From positions 2,170,001 through 2,234,000 of the forward strand of contig JAWWNJ010000018.1 in NCBI GenBank assembly GCA_037176885.1: a stretch of DNA of 64,000 bases, written 5' to 3'. The position numbers and the translations under genes were made by a program. Positions 21,160 through 32,590 of the stretch are shown in pieces (position 1 is the stretch's first letter; the number at the start of each line of letters is the position of its first letter). This DNA comes from Favolaschia claudopus (taxonomy: Eukaryota; Basidiomycota; Agaricomycetes; Agaricales; Mycenaceae). Below the pieces are notes generated by a model. It saw only the letters and a list, made by a program, of their open reading frames with translations, ran no database searches and had not been told where the DNA came from.

Positions 21160-22658
21160 ATTTATATAAAGACACCTTCGAATATGATCGAGATTTGGGT
21201 TAGTACAACCCCGAGTCAATCCTTGCTTACCTGTGAACATTATAAACAGCGGACCGCGCGCGCGCGCGAGATCCAATTCCATTGGGCACAGTCCTCGTTT
21301 GCGGAACGAGAACCGAGCAGCATAGTTCTTTGCACAGCCAACGAAGGGAAGCATGTAATGCCCGGTCAGCTTGTGTCCTCGGCTTCTATAGCCATCTATA
21401 CTGACCTTTTAATTGTTCAGAAACAATTTTGCTGTAATCTACGCAAAAAACGGGCTCGAATGGTATATAAGATCAGGGACCTTGTGTGCGCCATTGGTGA
21501 GATCTTTAAAGAGGGGACAGAAAGTGTTTGTCGGCTGGACCGGAAATCATTGATGGCAGGACGGAAATGTGATGGCTCGGAAACAGGAACTTGATGGCGG
21601 CCGGACATAAATGATTTGTCCCGCGGACAGAATATTTATTCCAGCTGAACACATTTTGCATATGTAGTAGAGGAACGATAAACAATGGTGAAAAGAACCA
21701 TAAGCCTTTGATTCAAGGACCTCAATGCTTGAGTTGAAGAACAGAAAGATAGCACTCAGCCCACAAATTTCTTTCAGTGGCAGGTCCTTTCCATTAAGGT
21801 AAGGGGTCAGAAAACTTATGTCTGGGACAGATTTATTAAAGCCGGGGACAGTAAGCGTACACGCTACTGAGTATGTTGTGACAGTGTGTGACCCCGCTTA
21901 TTAGGAACATTTTCGGTCTTGCCTACTTCACAAACAGTGGAAATTGGGTGAAACAAGAAGAAGATACAGGAATGAACCTTCCAAGTCTCCAAATTATCCT
22001 TGATTTATCGAAGCATTTCTCATTCAAAACAATGTCTGACTCGGATTTGACTCCGATAAGATAACCGCCGCGGCCCAGCAGGGCGCTAATCAGGAATTTG
22101 AGGATTCGACTGTGATCATCTTGTGACCCCCTGTCACAACTGCTTTTCGTTGCGGTACTGTGAATCAGCTCCAGTCTGACTTTTTCTGAGTCTCCAAATC
22201 AAATTCAATACTGGTCTAGATTCCCTATCCCGAGTTACAGAGAAAAACAGCGATGAAAGCCCTCTAAAACAAGGCGAAGAAAGTGAGACATGTTTCGGGA
22301 GATTGGCTGAGTATCTTTCATTTTCGAGTTAATAATTGGTTAGAATGGGCTGAGAACATGCCCGAGGCAGCTTTATATACTCCTTTTGATTCTTCACTGC
22401 TCTATAATCTCTGGATTGAGATTTCACTTCACTAGAGGAAAATCAATCCACAGGCTCCCTTTTTGAATAAAACCGGTGAAAGGTTCAAGATTTTCAACTC
22501 GATAGGAGCCGGGCCAGGTACGCGTTAAATAGGTGCAAGAACTATCTTTTATTTTAGACTCAGTGACAATGCTGCATATGAAATCTGGATGCGCTAGAGA
22601 ACCAGATCTTCCTTTTCGGGATACTTGAACATTTGTTCCGCAAAATCACTAAATTCTA
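21160..22658. other. no supported gene
   Basis: A 14-nt CG dinucleotide run lies at about 21255. A 148-codon frame at 21148-21594 has no recognisable domain and begins inside the adjoining TIR. Confidence 0.35.
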
Positions 22659-23350
22659 CAGTGGTGGCAAATAGAAATTGCCGTGGCATTTTGGTGAAAA
22701 TCTGGCTGTATACTTCACCGAATGACCTCAAATAAAATGTAGAGATGGGTATGTGATACTTTTGTACCTCTTAGATTAGTCAGCAATATATTATGCCCTG
22801 AGAATGCATCAATCATAGGATGATTTCCGATTTTTGCCATATTCGGAAAAACACAATGAACCCTCAGCGAAAAGGTGTCATAATAAGATGAAAGTACTTA
22901 AGAAACAGTCCTAGTTTCTACTTTGGTTGAATGGAATTGACCCTGATTTGAGCTCACAGCAGCCGCTCAAAGTTGGCTATTTCCACACAAAATAGCTGAA
23001 AATGCAGAGAAAATAGCTAAAAGGACCAACTTCAAGCAGCCGTTGTGAGCTCAAATGAGGTTCAATTCCAGTCAATCAAAGTGATAACTAGCATTGTTTT
23101 TCAAATACTTTCATCCTGTTATGACACTTTTTTGCTGAGGATACATTGAGCTTTTCCAGATATGGCAATAATCAGAAACTGTCCTGTTATTGATGCATCG
23201 TCAGGGCATAATAGATAGCTGAGTATTCTAAGTGGTACAGTAGTATCATATATTTATCTCTACATCTTATTTCAGGTCATTCGGTGAAGTATATAGCAAG
23301 ATTTTGGCCAAAAAGCCATGGCACCGGGCAATTTCTATTTGCCACCACTG
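22659..23350. mobile_element. foldback element (CAGTGGTGG family), full copy
   Basis: 692 bp from CAGTGGTGGCAAATAGAAAT to its inverse, TA at 22657-22658 and 23351-23352. The two halves are imperfect inverted copies of each other around 23000. No coding sequence. Confidence 0.9.
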
Positions 23351-25111
23351 TATGCACTCCTTGGATCGGGACTGCACCCGCAATTCAGGATTAAAACATA
23401 ATGAAAGTAGATAGATAATGACGATTTCAAGCTTGATTTATCTCAGTCCAAGCCCAGCCTTTCTCCTGTGTCTTCTAGTTCATCCTCTTCATCTGAAAAC
23501 CACGCAAGTATTTGTTCACCCTCCTCGATATCATTCACCCCCGGGGGAAGCGGGTCGTCATTTTCCATCATCTGATCGAGATGAGCTTCCTGAGAATCAT
23601 CTAAATGGCAAATCAGATTGAATCATGAAGCATTTTGCTCACATACCCAGGCCTCGACCGTTATTAACGCCACCCATATAATAATCGTCGGGGTCGGATT
23701 CCAGCGGAGTCAAGTTCGGAAGGAGAGCCATATCTTCTTCGTGGTCATCTCGTGCTATAGTCAACGCATAGCCCCAGCACTCGTCAAAGTTTTCCGGGAC
23801 ACGATGAATATTGTCAAGGTGCTCGAATCGGAGCAGAATTTCCATATATACCTCCCATACATTGGAGCGAGTGATTGGTGGGCTATTAATCTCAGCGTAG
23901 AATTCGGTTGCAAGAATAGCAAAACCTTCAGGCACAAGTTGAAAAACGTCGTGGTCCGGTGGTGCATAGAGATTGCAATTTCTGGTGGTATATTCTTCTT
24001 CTCGTTCATCCAACGGTGTTGAAGTGTACCGATCAGAGCTGAATCATGCAAGTGGCGGAGCAAGGTATGTCCGTTAGCAACACCAAGATTTTCATTGCCA
24101 GGATCGCTCTGAGAAATCAGTGGCATAACTGTGAATAGGTTAGCTTGTCTGATAATGCTTGAATCAACACGTACAGCCGCCTTCGAGAACAACATCCAGA
24201 TAATAGCTGAGAATAAGTCTCGGGTTGCTATTCGTCCACCAGATCTTCAACCATTGAATGCGGCCGATAAAGGGTTCGATGCCAGTATGCATAGCAAGGC
24301 CATACTTGTATTTCCATTTGTCGTGTTGGTCTATGGCCCACAGATCATTGACTCCTGCAGCCCAGAAACGTTTGCGTCGAAGCCGGTTTGCTCGGCGCTG
24401 GCGAACCAGTTCTGGTTCATATTGAGCAAAATACGAAGTTATTACGCTCCTGCATTTCGTCGTCAGTGGAACATCTCACACAATAAATTTGAGCTGACAC
24501 TGTGGTCGCATAACCCCCTGACTTTCCCATAGTTGGTTCACAAGGTTTCAATGGGAAATTCACCGGAAAACTCTGTGAATTCCACTATGGAGTTGTGAAT
24601 TTCACGGAGATATTTTCACTGGGTCCAACTATGTGAGTGGGACATTCCATGGTGTTAATTCACATGGTTTGGGAATGATATCCACCTCATATTCCAATGA
24701 AAACTTTTTCACTGTGTTGGATTCCCTTCCAATACTCCCGGAAGTCACTTGAAAAATACGTGAAAACACAGTGGAAACTGCATGAAAAATCTACTACGTA
24801 CCCCTCGCTTTGACCAGTGTCAACATACAAGTATTAGTCTTATCTCTTTTGTATGGAAGTACTTACTGAACAAGTACAACAAGTCTTTACTAGCAGTGAG
24901 CCCGTGCTTCGCTACGGGATAAGTACACGATTAGACACGATTTCCCTTTGAATTAGGGCTGAGCACGGAAGCTTCGCGCGCGACGTTGATACATAATCTT
25001 AACTTACAATATCAAAAAATGTCTCGCTGGCTGTCGACCTCGCCGCTTCCTACTGATAGGTTGTATTTATCTATAGATCTAAACTTTTGAGTAGGACAAC
25101 TTTCCCCTTCA

Positions 25112-25545
25112 TCAATTAATATCATTCTCCCTTGTCTGCCATCCATGCGACAATTCACAGCGTATTTCCTGACTATACATCCCGCTACGAAGTTCCGCTT
25201 CATATCTCAGGAACTTACTGCGTCGACTTTCTCGATGTCGATCTTCGCGTCGTGGTTGATTGAGCTTCCATTCATGATCAAGTGCTCTGTCTAATGCCTG
25301 ACTGTGATCTGTTGAAGGAGACAAATCTCCATATTATGAATAAATATATGACTGAAGTACAACATACCACAATCCGGGAATGCTTTCAACCTCCGTTCAC
25401 CCTGTTCTACTTTCCGTCTCAGCTTCTGCGCTCGCGACTGTTGACTGTCATATTCTTTGATATCCAACAAATCCTCAATTTTGGCGGCGAGTTCACGTTG
25501 ACGGCGGGCACGCTGAGCAACAGAACGACGTGTGACTGGACTCAT
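25112..25545 (-). CDS. basic helical cargo protein of the CACTG element
   Basis: Function unknown. From 25545 the frame reads MSPVTRRSVAQRARRQRELA, continues through SRAQKLRRKVEQGERRLKAF and reaches PDC at about 25370. A GTATGT..CAG intron follows. The next exon reads DHSQALDRALDHEWKLNQPR, and there is a possible further donor at GTAAGT near 25216. It is strongly basic and helical with bZIP-like spacing, similar in character to the N-terminus of the gene at 29665-30566. It lies wholly inside a CACTG element and is therefore probably element-borne. The end is uncertain, and no transposase domain is visible. Confidence 0.4.
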
Positions 25546-26066
25546 ATGTTCATGTTTGTCAAGAAAACACGAAAAGGCCATCACCTTTGGTTGAATTTTC
25601 CTTTGCTTCCCTCTCCCTTCTCTTTCTTTGGCCAGCTGAACGACGCTGGAATTCAGATCGAGGTTGTTTTTTGAAATGGTCAAATTGCTGAAGCTGGGCT
25701 TCTTTCGGGTTTAAAACCTGAGCCGAATTTCTGTTGACATTTGCGTCGGACTCGAGATTCCTCGTTGTTTTGAGCAAGAAAGGTTCAGGTCGAGTCATGG
25801 ACGGTGTTTTAGGTAACAGTGGGCGTAAATGGTGTCCAGTCGAGGGCATGGTGGTAGTGGAATTTGGGTGGAATGCAAAGAGAGCTCATGGGTGAGTCTG
25901 GTGGAGCGGTAGGCAAGAACGCAACATCTCAACAGATCCTGAAGGCCTGACGACATAGTGGGGCGGTTGACGGCATGATGTGCCCGCTAGCCAATACGAA
26001 TGTCCCGAGACAAATTGTGTTGGCTGGTTTGTCTCGCAGGGACCGGGGGTCCTCAATTGTAATATA

Positions 26067-26193
26067 CAGTGGCGGCGCCATCTGATGCCACCCCCCAAAA
26101 AATGATGGGGCCCCAATCGACTCCACTTGCATCAAAAATTCCAGAAATGGGCTGTTCTATTTTTAGGGGTGGCATCAGATGGCGCCGCCACTG
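26067..26193. mobile_element. 130-bp TA-flanked MITE, copy d
   Basis: 127 bp, near-perfect TIRs, TA at 26065-26066 and 26194-26195, nested in CACTG element 1. Confidence 0.9.
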
Positions 26194-27388
26194 TAGATAT
26201 ATATAATTACTAACGATTACTAAGTTACGGTAGTATTCAAAGTATGTAAATTGACTATATTACTGTATTAGGAACACAACCAGTACTGGTGACCAGAACC
26301 ATGTACCATGTTCGAGGCAACTTGAACTCCATGAATTTCACGAGGTTTACGGGTGAATTTCCAAGAGTTGCCAGGAAGCGAAGAATGAACTTTCTGAGCA
26401 GTTTTCACACATATGCATTCATTCGATTTTCGAGTGAAATTCACGCACTTCATATTGCGGACTCTAATTATGTGAATTGGGTACGTGAAGTCACAACCCC
26501 ATGAATCTGAATTCACTAGATAAACCCGTGAATTGTAGAATTCATGGTCCGGCTATGGGAAATTCATGGGGTTCTGCGACCACAGTGTGACCGCGGAACA
26601 CTCATGCCTTCCTCGTGGAATAAAAGACTACTGATTTCACGGTGGCCAGCTTTGGGATATTGAAGGCGTAGGCGTAGCATCGCATCGCGAATGCTTTCAA
26701 CTGTGTGGTTTTGCTGACGAGCCCGAGTCAAGCCCAACTCCTTGCGCATTTCCCGAAATCGAGTTAATCTGGACTTTGTTGAGTCGAAATAAGGCGGTAT
26801 AGTAAAGTTTGATCTATATTACCCTATCCCATACTCGGAGTTGTGAAGATGCTTTGTCCGGAGAAGTTCAACAATTTCTTTGTCGTTCTTGCGCATCTTC
26901 CAGTACTTCAAAATATGCGGTTTCACAAGCTCCAGAGGAGCTAGAAATACTGTTGTGAACAATTTTGCGTCAAGGAGGATCTTGAAACAAAAATACCAAG
27001 GGGTTTGTGTTGGTTGTGCCGCGGCGCCATTGAGAAGAAGGCTTGTTGGATTGAAACCGTCGAATACTGAGGTCAATTTATATCCACGACGGCGCCAAAG
27101 AACGTACTACTATCCACTGCCTTCAAGTCGGTGTCAAGAACACTGCATGAACCCACAGGATTTCTTGTATTAGCAACCCGGCCGGCCGGGCCAGCCGAAC
27201 TCTGTCTCCAAGGTTGATTAACAAATACACGAAGACCAAACCCACGCCGCGAACTGTGACTGTCACGCCGTCACATTCGCGAACTCAATTTCCCTCTACT
27301 TACTCCGGGCCCGCCTTTTTTGCTGGAATTGCCCTTCCGCTGACGCACGTCTGTTATCTTGCATACACGTGCTGTTTTCCCTCAATTT

Positions 27389-27515
27389 TTCCACTGCTTC
27401 CGGTCGGTCAACACAAAAATTGTCATCCCCGCCGACATTTGCGGCGCACCACTGCGTGGAGGTGCCGCGCGGCGTGTATGACAATTTTCTTGTTGACCGA
27501 CCGTAAGCAGCTCCA
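27389..27515. repeat. long hairpin with shared core, locus B
   Basis: Arms 27401-27426 and 27478-27503 pair at 24 of 26 positions (CGGTCGGTCAACA...). They enclose TTTGCGGCGCACCACTGCG..GGTGCCGC, the same core as locus A at 1265-1295. Weaker pairing extends outward. Confidence 0.7.
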
Positions 27516-27559
27516 AAATCTCGGAGTAGTTGCCGCTGTATTTTTGTGTTGAATAGACT

Positions 27560-27830
27560 TCTTTCTTTGTTTTGTGAGTGGTATTGTGTTGCGGGCGCCG
27601 GCCCGGACGGCTGGGGTTTTCCACCCCAGACCCCGACCGCTGCGCGGCGCTTTCCGCTCGCCGCGGAGGCCCACTGCGTGGAGCTAGCGCTCGCCGCGCG
27701 GCTCGAATTAAATATGTGCTAGAGTTGTTTGGTGACGAAATAAAAATACAAGGGTGAGGATCGAACTTGCGACCACCCGCAAAACATAAAACTAATCCAA
27801 CCCCACACGATACCCATAGAAGAACGAAGA
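27560..27830 (-). mobile_element. SINE, second copy of the 4881-5165 family
   Basis: The body at 27589-27680 is nearly identical to 4933-5028 (GTTGCGGGCGCCGGCCCGG...). A B-box-like AAGTTCGATCC lies upstream on the minus strand near 27750. The tail is degenerate, so this copy appears older. Confidence 0.6.
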
Positions 27831-28238
27831 GATACAAGGAGAGAATTTCAGGGCCATATCATAGGGGTACCATACGGTCACACCGTCACCGTGACAGTTC
27901 GCGGCGTGAGTTCAAATTCCAGGCAGCACTTGCTTTCGAATTGTCGGCAATACACGGAGTTGTTTCAAAAGTCGTTGGCACAGTCCGCCACTTTGGCGCA
28001 CAGCCAATCTTTCAAGGCAAATGCACGCTTACACGGTTCGAGTTTGTTTCACATTTACCGGCGCAGTCCGCTTAGCCATACAGCCTTTTTGCTCAGACTT
28101 TGCTGCGGAAAATCCAAGTCATCGCACCGATGCGGTGTTGAAAATCTAACGAGAATGCGAACATTTAAATCGCTGGAATTTTATGCGATAGGCCAGTAAC
28201 ATTCTCTCTTTCTTTTTGCGGTGCTCTCGTCCTCCAAG

Positions 28239-29302
28239 ATGTCGCTCAGAGATAGTGGAATAGTAGCCAATTTTACTGAAGATGCACCGTCCTTGAAGGC
28301 TACAAAATGCGGTCGCACTGACTGTGGGGCTATTAATATTATCCAGGCTGGAGAAGATCGTCACTACATCCATGGATACAACTCAAAATCCGGAAAAGAA
28401 GTCTGTACAGACTGCGTCAGCTACTACAACAGTAAACCAGACACAATGTCGAGTATGTGATCTCCTTGATTTTCCAAAATACTGCTCAAATGTGATATGT
28501 TCGGTCCAGGAAAAGATTTTGTTGGTCTTTCAGCTTCGGACCGAGATTCTGTTCGTGCCAGTGTTCTTGCCGCGCGAAAGAAAGGTAATCTAGAACTGCT
28601 ATTTCCATTATGAGTGCGAATCAAGTTAATTTGTAGGTGCATCTTTGTCGACTCGGCGTGTCTCAGCGGTCCCGGGGAATATCGGCCACTCAAGTAGCCA
28701 GGGTTACTATGGTTCGTTTGAATTCATTACAAATTTCCGAAACTAAAACTAAAACTTTCTTCTTTTGTTGGTAGGAGCAATGCTGCCTCCTCCCAGACCC
28801 TCGCAACCAAATGTCGCGATTCCCACCTCCTGGTCCCCTTCGGCATACACATACCCTCCGCTTCTGGGAAATAGTCAGACCCAGGGAGGCGCCAGCACCT
28901 CGTTTGGCTATTCACAGGCACATCAACAATATGCAGTTCAGCATCAGTTCTGGGCAACGAAAGCATACCAGAGTAGTGTGGCCGACACTATCACTGTGTG
29001 CTTCAAAATATTGCCGGGGAAACCCAAAGGAATCCTTGTTCGGGTAGGCTCTATTCTGTGCCAAATTTGAATTTCCGAGTTAAAATCTGATTCGACAGAA
29101 CCTCACTGAAGGCGAGCCTAATGTTCTCGCTTCCATCACTCCACCCGGGTTGCGCCAGTTAGGTATCCAGACAATGGAAACAAAACTTACCGCGGCATTG
29201 CGAGGGTCACTGTATGGTCGTGAATTTCACGTACACAAGGTGAATTTCACCTCCAAAACCCGCGACCACCATTCACGGGTTATATGTCCGTTTTCGCGGT
29301 AG
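28239..29302 (+). CDS. multi-exon zinc-ribbon-like protein, function unknown
   Basis: The start is MSLRDSGIVANFTEDAPSLK at 28239. Four clean GT..AG introns can be read: 28453-28509, 28585-28636, 28712-28774 and 29044-29098. Exon 1 contains CGRTDC and, 32 residues on, CTDC, a plausible four-cysteine zinc site. Exons 2-3 encode a charged helix (DFVGLSASDRDSVRASVLAA), exon 4 is proline/glutamine-rich, and exon 5 starts NLTEGEPNVLASITPPGLRQ. I have seen this N-terminus in Agaricomycete transposon-rich loci but cannot name a function. The frame stops at 29302 soon after entering sequence (TCACTGTATGGTCGTGAATT) that resembles a CACTG-element end, so the 3' part is probably truncated by insertion. 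Confidence 0.5.
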
Positions 29303-29664
29303 GTCCTGGGGAGAATTTCACGGCATTTCCAATTGAAAAGTAAGACAAAATATGACTAGACTCGCATGCTAAGGCATTGAAAGTCACCTTGTTTGAGCAC
29401 AATTTCACGCCATATTGGAACGAATTTTGAACTGGATTTAAAAGAACTACAATACAGGTGTACAAAGTATTTTGTTTTTAAGACGACAGCGGCTCAAGTC
29501 CATCGTTATCTGTCAAACAAGTCAGCACAGACTCAAGCGGTGAGTGAAACTGTAACTCACCATCGTTGTCCTCAGATCCCGCAGGCGATTGCGGGGGCTG
29601 AGGCGACGGTTCTCGCGAGTTGGATTGCACTGCCAGTAATCAAGTCATGTACCTGCCGATACAG

Positions 29665-30566
29665 TCAGAGACATGATGCGAGCGGACCAAGCCCGCGGCC
29701 AGTATTGGTGTCCTCGTCGTCGTCATTGTCGTCGTCGTCCCACGATGGACGATCGCGTCGATTCTGCCGAGTGCGGTAACGATACGTACCCTCCTTATCC
29801 TTGCAGTTTTCATATGCCTTTTGAGAACTGAATGAGTCGTGTACGAGAAACTCCGTGGCCCAATGATTGGAGCAGCGCTTGAGAGGCTCGAAAACATCCT
29901 CTATCTGGCTCGCGGTAAGATATCAATGATTGAATGACACAAAACATAGAATTGACTCGCCGCATCGTAAACTTTGAGGAGTTGCCGAGGGTTTTGATCC
30001 TTCCAGCCGAGGTCAAGACGCAAGAGGCCGGCATCCATGAAGCGCCGAGTTTGTTTCTAGAGGGAGTAAGGAACGGCAGGGGAGAGAAAATACAAGACGT
30101 ACTCGGAGATCATTCCACTTCGCATCTGCAGCTGACCCGTCCATCCCGAGTACGCGACGAAGTTCCCGGATTGTCAGCTGGGACAGCTGCCGAGGTCGAG
30201 AAATGGTGGGTAGGGAACGGGTAGGCCTCGAGGCGCTACCTGCGGCTTCGGCTGCATCGCGTTCGCCTCGAGCACGAGCAAGCGATGCTGGATGGAGGGT
30301 TGACAAGAGTTGACAAAAAAGATAGAGAAAAGGGACTTACCGCGTAGCTGGCGGACTTCGTCCGAGTCGTCGGGGCGCTCCACCGTCAATGCGTCCTCTG
30401 CCTGTCGTGCTTTGAGCACCTTCCGACGTGCCTTGCGTTGCTTTTGTGCCGCCTGGTCCAACTGAGCTGAGCGCTGAGCCTCACGAGTCTGTCGAAGCTT
30501 TGAGGTAAGTTTGCGCTGGCAATTTGACCCCGAGCGATGATTTTCTTTGTTTGCTGAAGACGACAT
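29665..30566 (-). CDS. 253-residue coiled-coil protein (four exons), function unknown
   Basis: Exons 30341-30566, 30103-30287, 29946-30056 and 29665-29904 join in frame through introns of 53, 46 and 41 nt with GT..AG ends, giving 253 residues without a stop. The N-terminus is basic and helical (KLRQTREAQRSAQLDQAAQK, then KARRKVLKARQAED). The middle carries QLTIRELRRVLGMDG and GLLRLDLGWKDQNPRQLLKV. The end has CSNHWATEFLVHDSFSSQKA and an acidic DDDDNDDDED tract. I know no named family. It looks intact and converges on the 28239-29302 gene. A 130-bp MITE sits 54 bp upstream of the start codon, inside a decayed DNA element that now forms its 5' flank. Confidence 0.6.
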
Positions 30567-30605
30567 GAGTGTGAGGAGGAAGGAAACAATGTCTAACGAA
30601 AGATA

Positions 30606-30974
30606 ACACTCTTCAATTACAGTGGCGGCGCCATCTGATGCCATCCCCAAAAAAATGATGGGGCCCCAATCAACTCCACCTGCATCAAAAGTTCCAGAAA
30701 TGGGCCGTTCTATTTTTAGGGGTGGCATCAGATGGCGCCGCCACTGTAATTTAGTGTGCGTGACCTGGTACAGCCACTCGGACGCGTTCGGCAAGCGGCC
30801 GATGACATATATACTGTGACTGTGACATCAATCCAGTCCTTTCGGCTTCTTTGCCGTGTCGAAACCGGTCATTTTCGTTTCTGAATGCTGGCAATTGACG
30901 GACTTGATGGCCTGGAAGGCCGCCTGATCAATATCAGCTAGCCGCGTTTTCGTTTTCGTTTTTCGTTCATACCG
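30606..30974. mobile_element. partial copy of the 41919-42637 DNA element, with MITE inside
   Basis: Inverted relative to 41919-42190 and alignable over about 240 bp outside the MITE. It ends at the same terminus (CGTTCATACCG at 30974). The other end is lost. Confidence 0.75.
30620..30746. mobile_element. 130-bp TA-flanked MITE, copy e
   Basis: TA at 30618-30619 and 30747-30748. The sibling element carries the empty TA at 42180-42181. Confidence 0.9.
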
Positions 30975-31506
30975 GTTGTGAGCAGAGTGAAAGTTGTTGA
31001 TGCCGGCATAGAATCACAATCGGTTGTCACATCACAAACTTGTCGCTCCTCAAAGTTGTCGTCTGCGAGATTCGGTACAACAAAGTTGTGGCTAAAAGTG
31101 TAAATTGTACCCTAATTTACCACACATGTCGCAGATAATAAATGTACAGTATATCGCCCATATATGGGTTCGGCGCCACCAACTACTGAGATGATCTAGG
31201 TCAATATGAACAACTAAACCATACTAGGAAGCTCCGACTGCGTCGGAAGGCACCTTGCTTGCTCGAAGGATAGATTCCGCACCCGAGAGATTCTCCGGCG
31301 TTTTTTATCAACTGAGTTCGAGGCCGACGTGTAAAGCGCAAGCAACTTTTAATTACTAGTAGGTAAGTAGTGAAACAATAGATGGTGGTGCGAGAGAGTG
31401 ACTGCAATGTAGATGATTACTCATTAAGGCCTATATAGCTCCAATTTACTTTGGGGACTCGTCACATCTCTACAATTTTGCTACGGCTCGTTTCATTTGA
31501 ACACTA
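30975..31506. other. no supported gene
   Basis: Nothing recognisable on either strand. Confidence 0.4.
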
Positions 31507-31858
31507 CAGTGGTGGCAAATAGAAATTGCCGTGGCTTTTTGGTAAAAAAGTCGATGTATACTTCACCGAATGACCTCAAATAAGATGTAGAGATGGGTAT
31601 GTGATACCTCTGTACCTCTTAGAACACTCAGCAACATATCATGCACTGAGAATGCATCAATAATGGATGGTTTCCGATTTTTGCCATATCCGGAAAAACA
31701 CAATGTACCCTCAGCAAAAAAAGTGTCATAATAGGATAAAAGTACTTGAAAAACAATGCTAGTTCTCACTTTGATTGACTGGAATTGATCGTTATTTGAG
31801 CTCACAACGGCCGCTCGAAGCAGGTCATTTTAGCTATTTTCTCTGCATTTTCAGCTAT
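31507..31858. mobile_element. foldback element, left half, split by the YR retrotransposon
   Basis: Starts CAGTGGTGGCAAATAG after TA (31505-31506) and breaks at CAGCTAT (31858). It continues at 37183. Confidence 0.88.
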
Positions 31859-31963
31859 CTAATTGTTTTCATCTCGTTGGACGCGGGAGCGGAAAGTAGC
31901 CAAGAAAAGAGTCGCGGCCGACTCGTAATAGGATAGATGGACGACGCGAGGCGCCGTAATGGC
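31859..31963 (-). repeat. B2 terminal repeat (105 bp)
   Basis: Same sequence as 32428-32532 (CTAATTGTTTTCATCTCG...). Confidence 0.9.
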
Positions 31964-32011
31964 ATACAACAGTAGATACTGACTAGGTGTGGGTAAATAC
32001 TAATGGGTGGG

Positions 32012-32427
32012 CAATCGGTGAGATACAGTGAGGCTATTGAGACGAAGAGAGATCAGAGTAAGTAATATTTATGGGAACTGAAAGATAGTAGTGCTGACCT
32101 GGCGAGACGAAGAGAGAACTGATCTCTTCATCGTCTCGCCGGGTTGAAGTATTGAATTGATGTTTCAGAAACAAAGACGAGTCTTGACGGCTGATCCCTA
32201 CTTTCGGCCAAGGAGGCGAGGGTCAGTGCAATGTCTCAGAGACAAGGCAGCGCAGGGAAAGTTGCTTACCCGTACGACATGACTACTTCCGACCCGGGGG
32301 GTGAGTCAAGTCGTGTATCCCACTTGCGACCTGAGAGGTGGGGATACTGGGTAAGCACGAGGACGGGGTGAGTCTGTCGAGACTTGCCTCAACAATTAGA
32401 CTTGAGTAAATCACCATTTAAACCCGA
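32012..32427 (-). repeat. A2 internal repeat (416 bp)
   Basis: Same sequence as 36767-37182. It abuts B1 exactly. Confidence 0.9.
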
Positions 32428-32532
32428 CTAATTGTTTTCATCTCGTTGGACGCGGGAGCGGAAAGTAGCCAAGAAAAGAGTCGCGGCCGACTCGTAATAG
32501 GATAGATGGACGACGCGAGGCGCCGTAATGGC
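32428..32532 (-). repeat. B1 internal repeat (105 bp)
   Basis: Same sequence as B2. It lies just downstream of the recombinase stop codon. Confidence 0.9.
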
Positions 32533-32590
32533 TAAGAAGGGTAAATGGAAAGAAAAAGAGATGATGTGTAGATGGGAGGAGTTCGCGTCG

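Larger units (their letters stand above)
24498..26587. mobile_element. CACTG element 1 (CACTA-like), inserted in the integrase gene
   Basis: 2,090 bp, TIR CACTGTGGTCGCA and its inverse, perfect 3-bp TSD TGA at 24495-24497 and 26588-26590. Subterminal GTGAATTTCAC-type motifs are abundant at both ends. It carries one small gene-like region (25112-25545) and a nested MITE (26067-26193). A 3-bp TSD with CACTR ends is characteristic of CACTA/EnSpm. Confidence 0.85.
23443..27076 (-). pseudogene. integrase-core (DDE) transposon gene, split and internally deleted
   Basis: Family knowledge: this matches a protein common in Agaricomycete genomes with an N-terminal helix-turn-helix region and an rve-type integrase core. 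Exon 1 (27076 to about 26820) contains ELVKPHILKYWKMRKNDKEI. Exon 2 (to 26588) contains RARQQNHTVESIRDAMLRLR and FHEEGMSVPR. A 2,090-bp CACTG element then interrupts the frame. It resumes with the core: GVNDLWAIDQHDKWKYKYGL, IQWLKIWWTNSNPRL, an intron near 24180-24130, then SQSDPGNENLGVANGHTLLR and LQHRWMNEKKNIPPEI. The core carries the expected acidic residues (DQHDKW and SDPGNEN regions). About a hundred residues normally found next are missing; the text jumps to YAPPDHDVFQLVPEGF. A 46-nt intron (23601-23646) precedes an acidic C-terminal exon ending at 23443. Confidence 0.75.

Noticed and set aside
29207..29440. A fourth complete CACTG element
   Set aside because: A plausible left end (CACTGTATGGTCG) is present, but no inverse CAGTG terminus was found within the following 500 bp.
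30046..30066. 18-nt match CGAGTTTGTTTCTAGAGG with 17613-17632
   Set aside because: Short, lies at a splice acceptor of a real gene in one locus, and no surrounding similarity was seen.
15886..30746. The 130-bp repeats as a CRISPR-like array
   Set aside because: They are dispersed, TA-flanked and terminal-inverted, so they are transposons.
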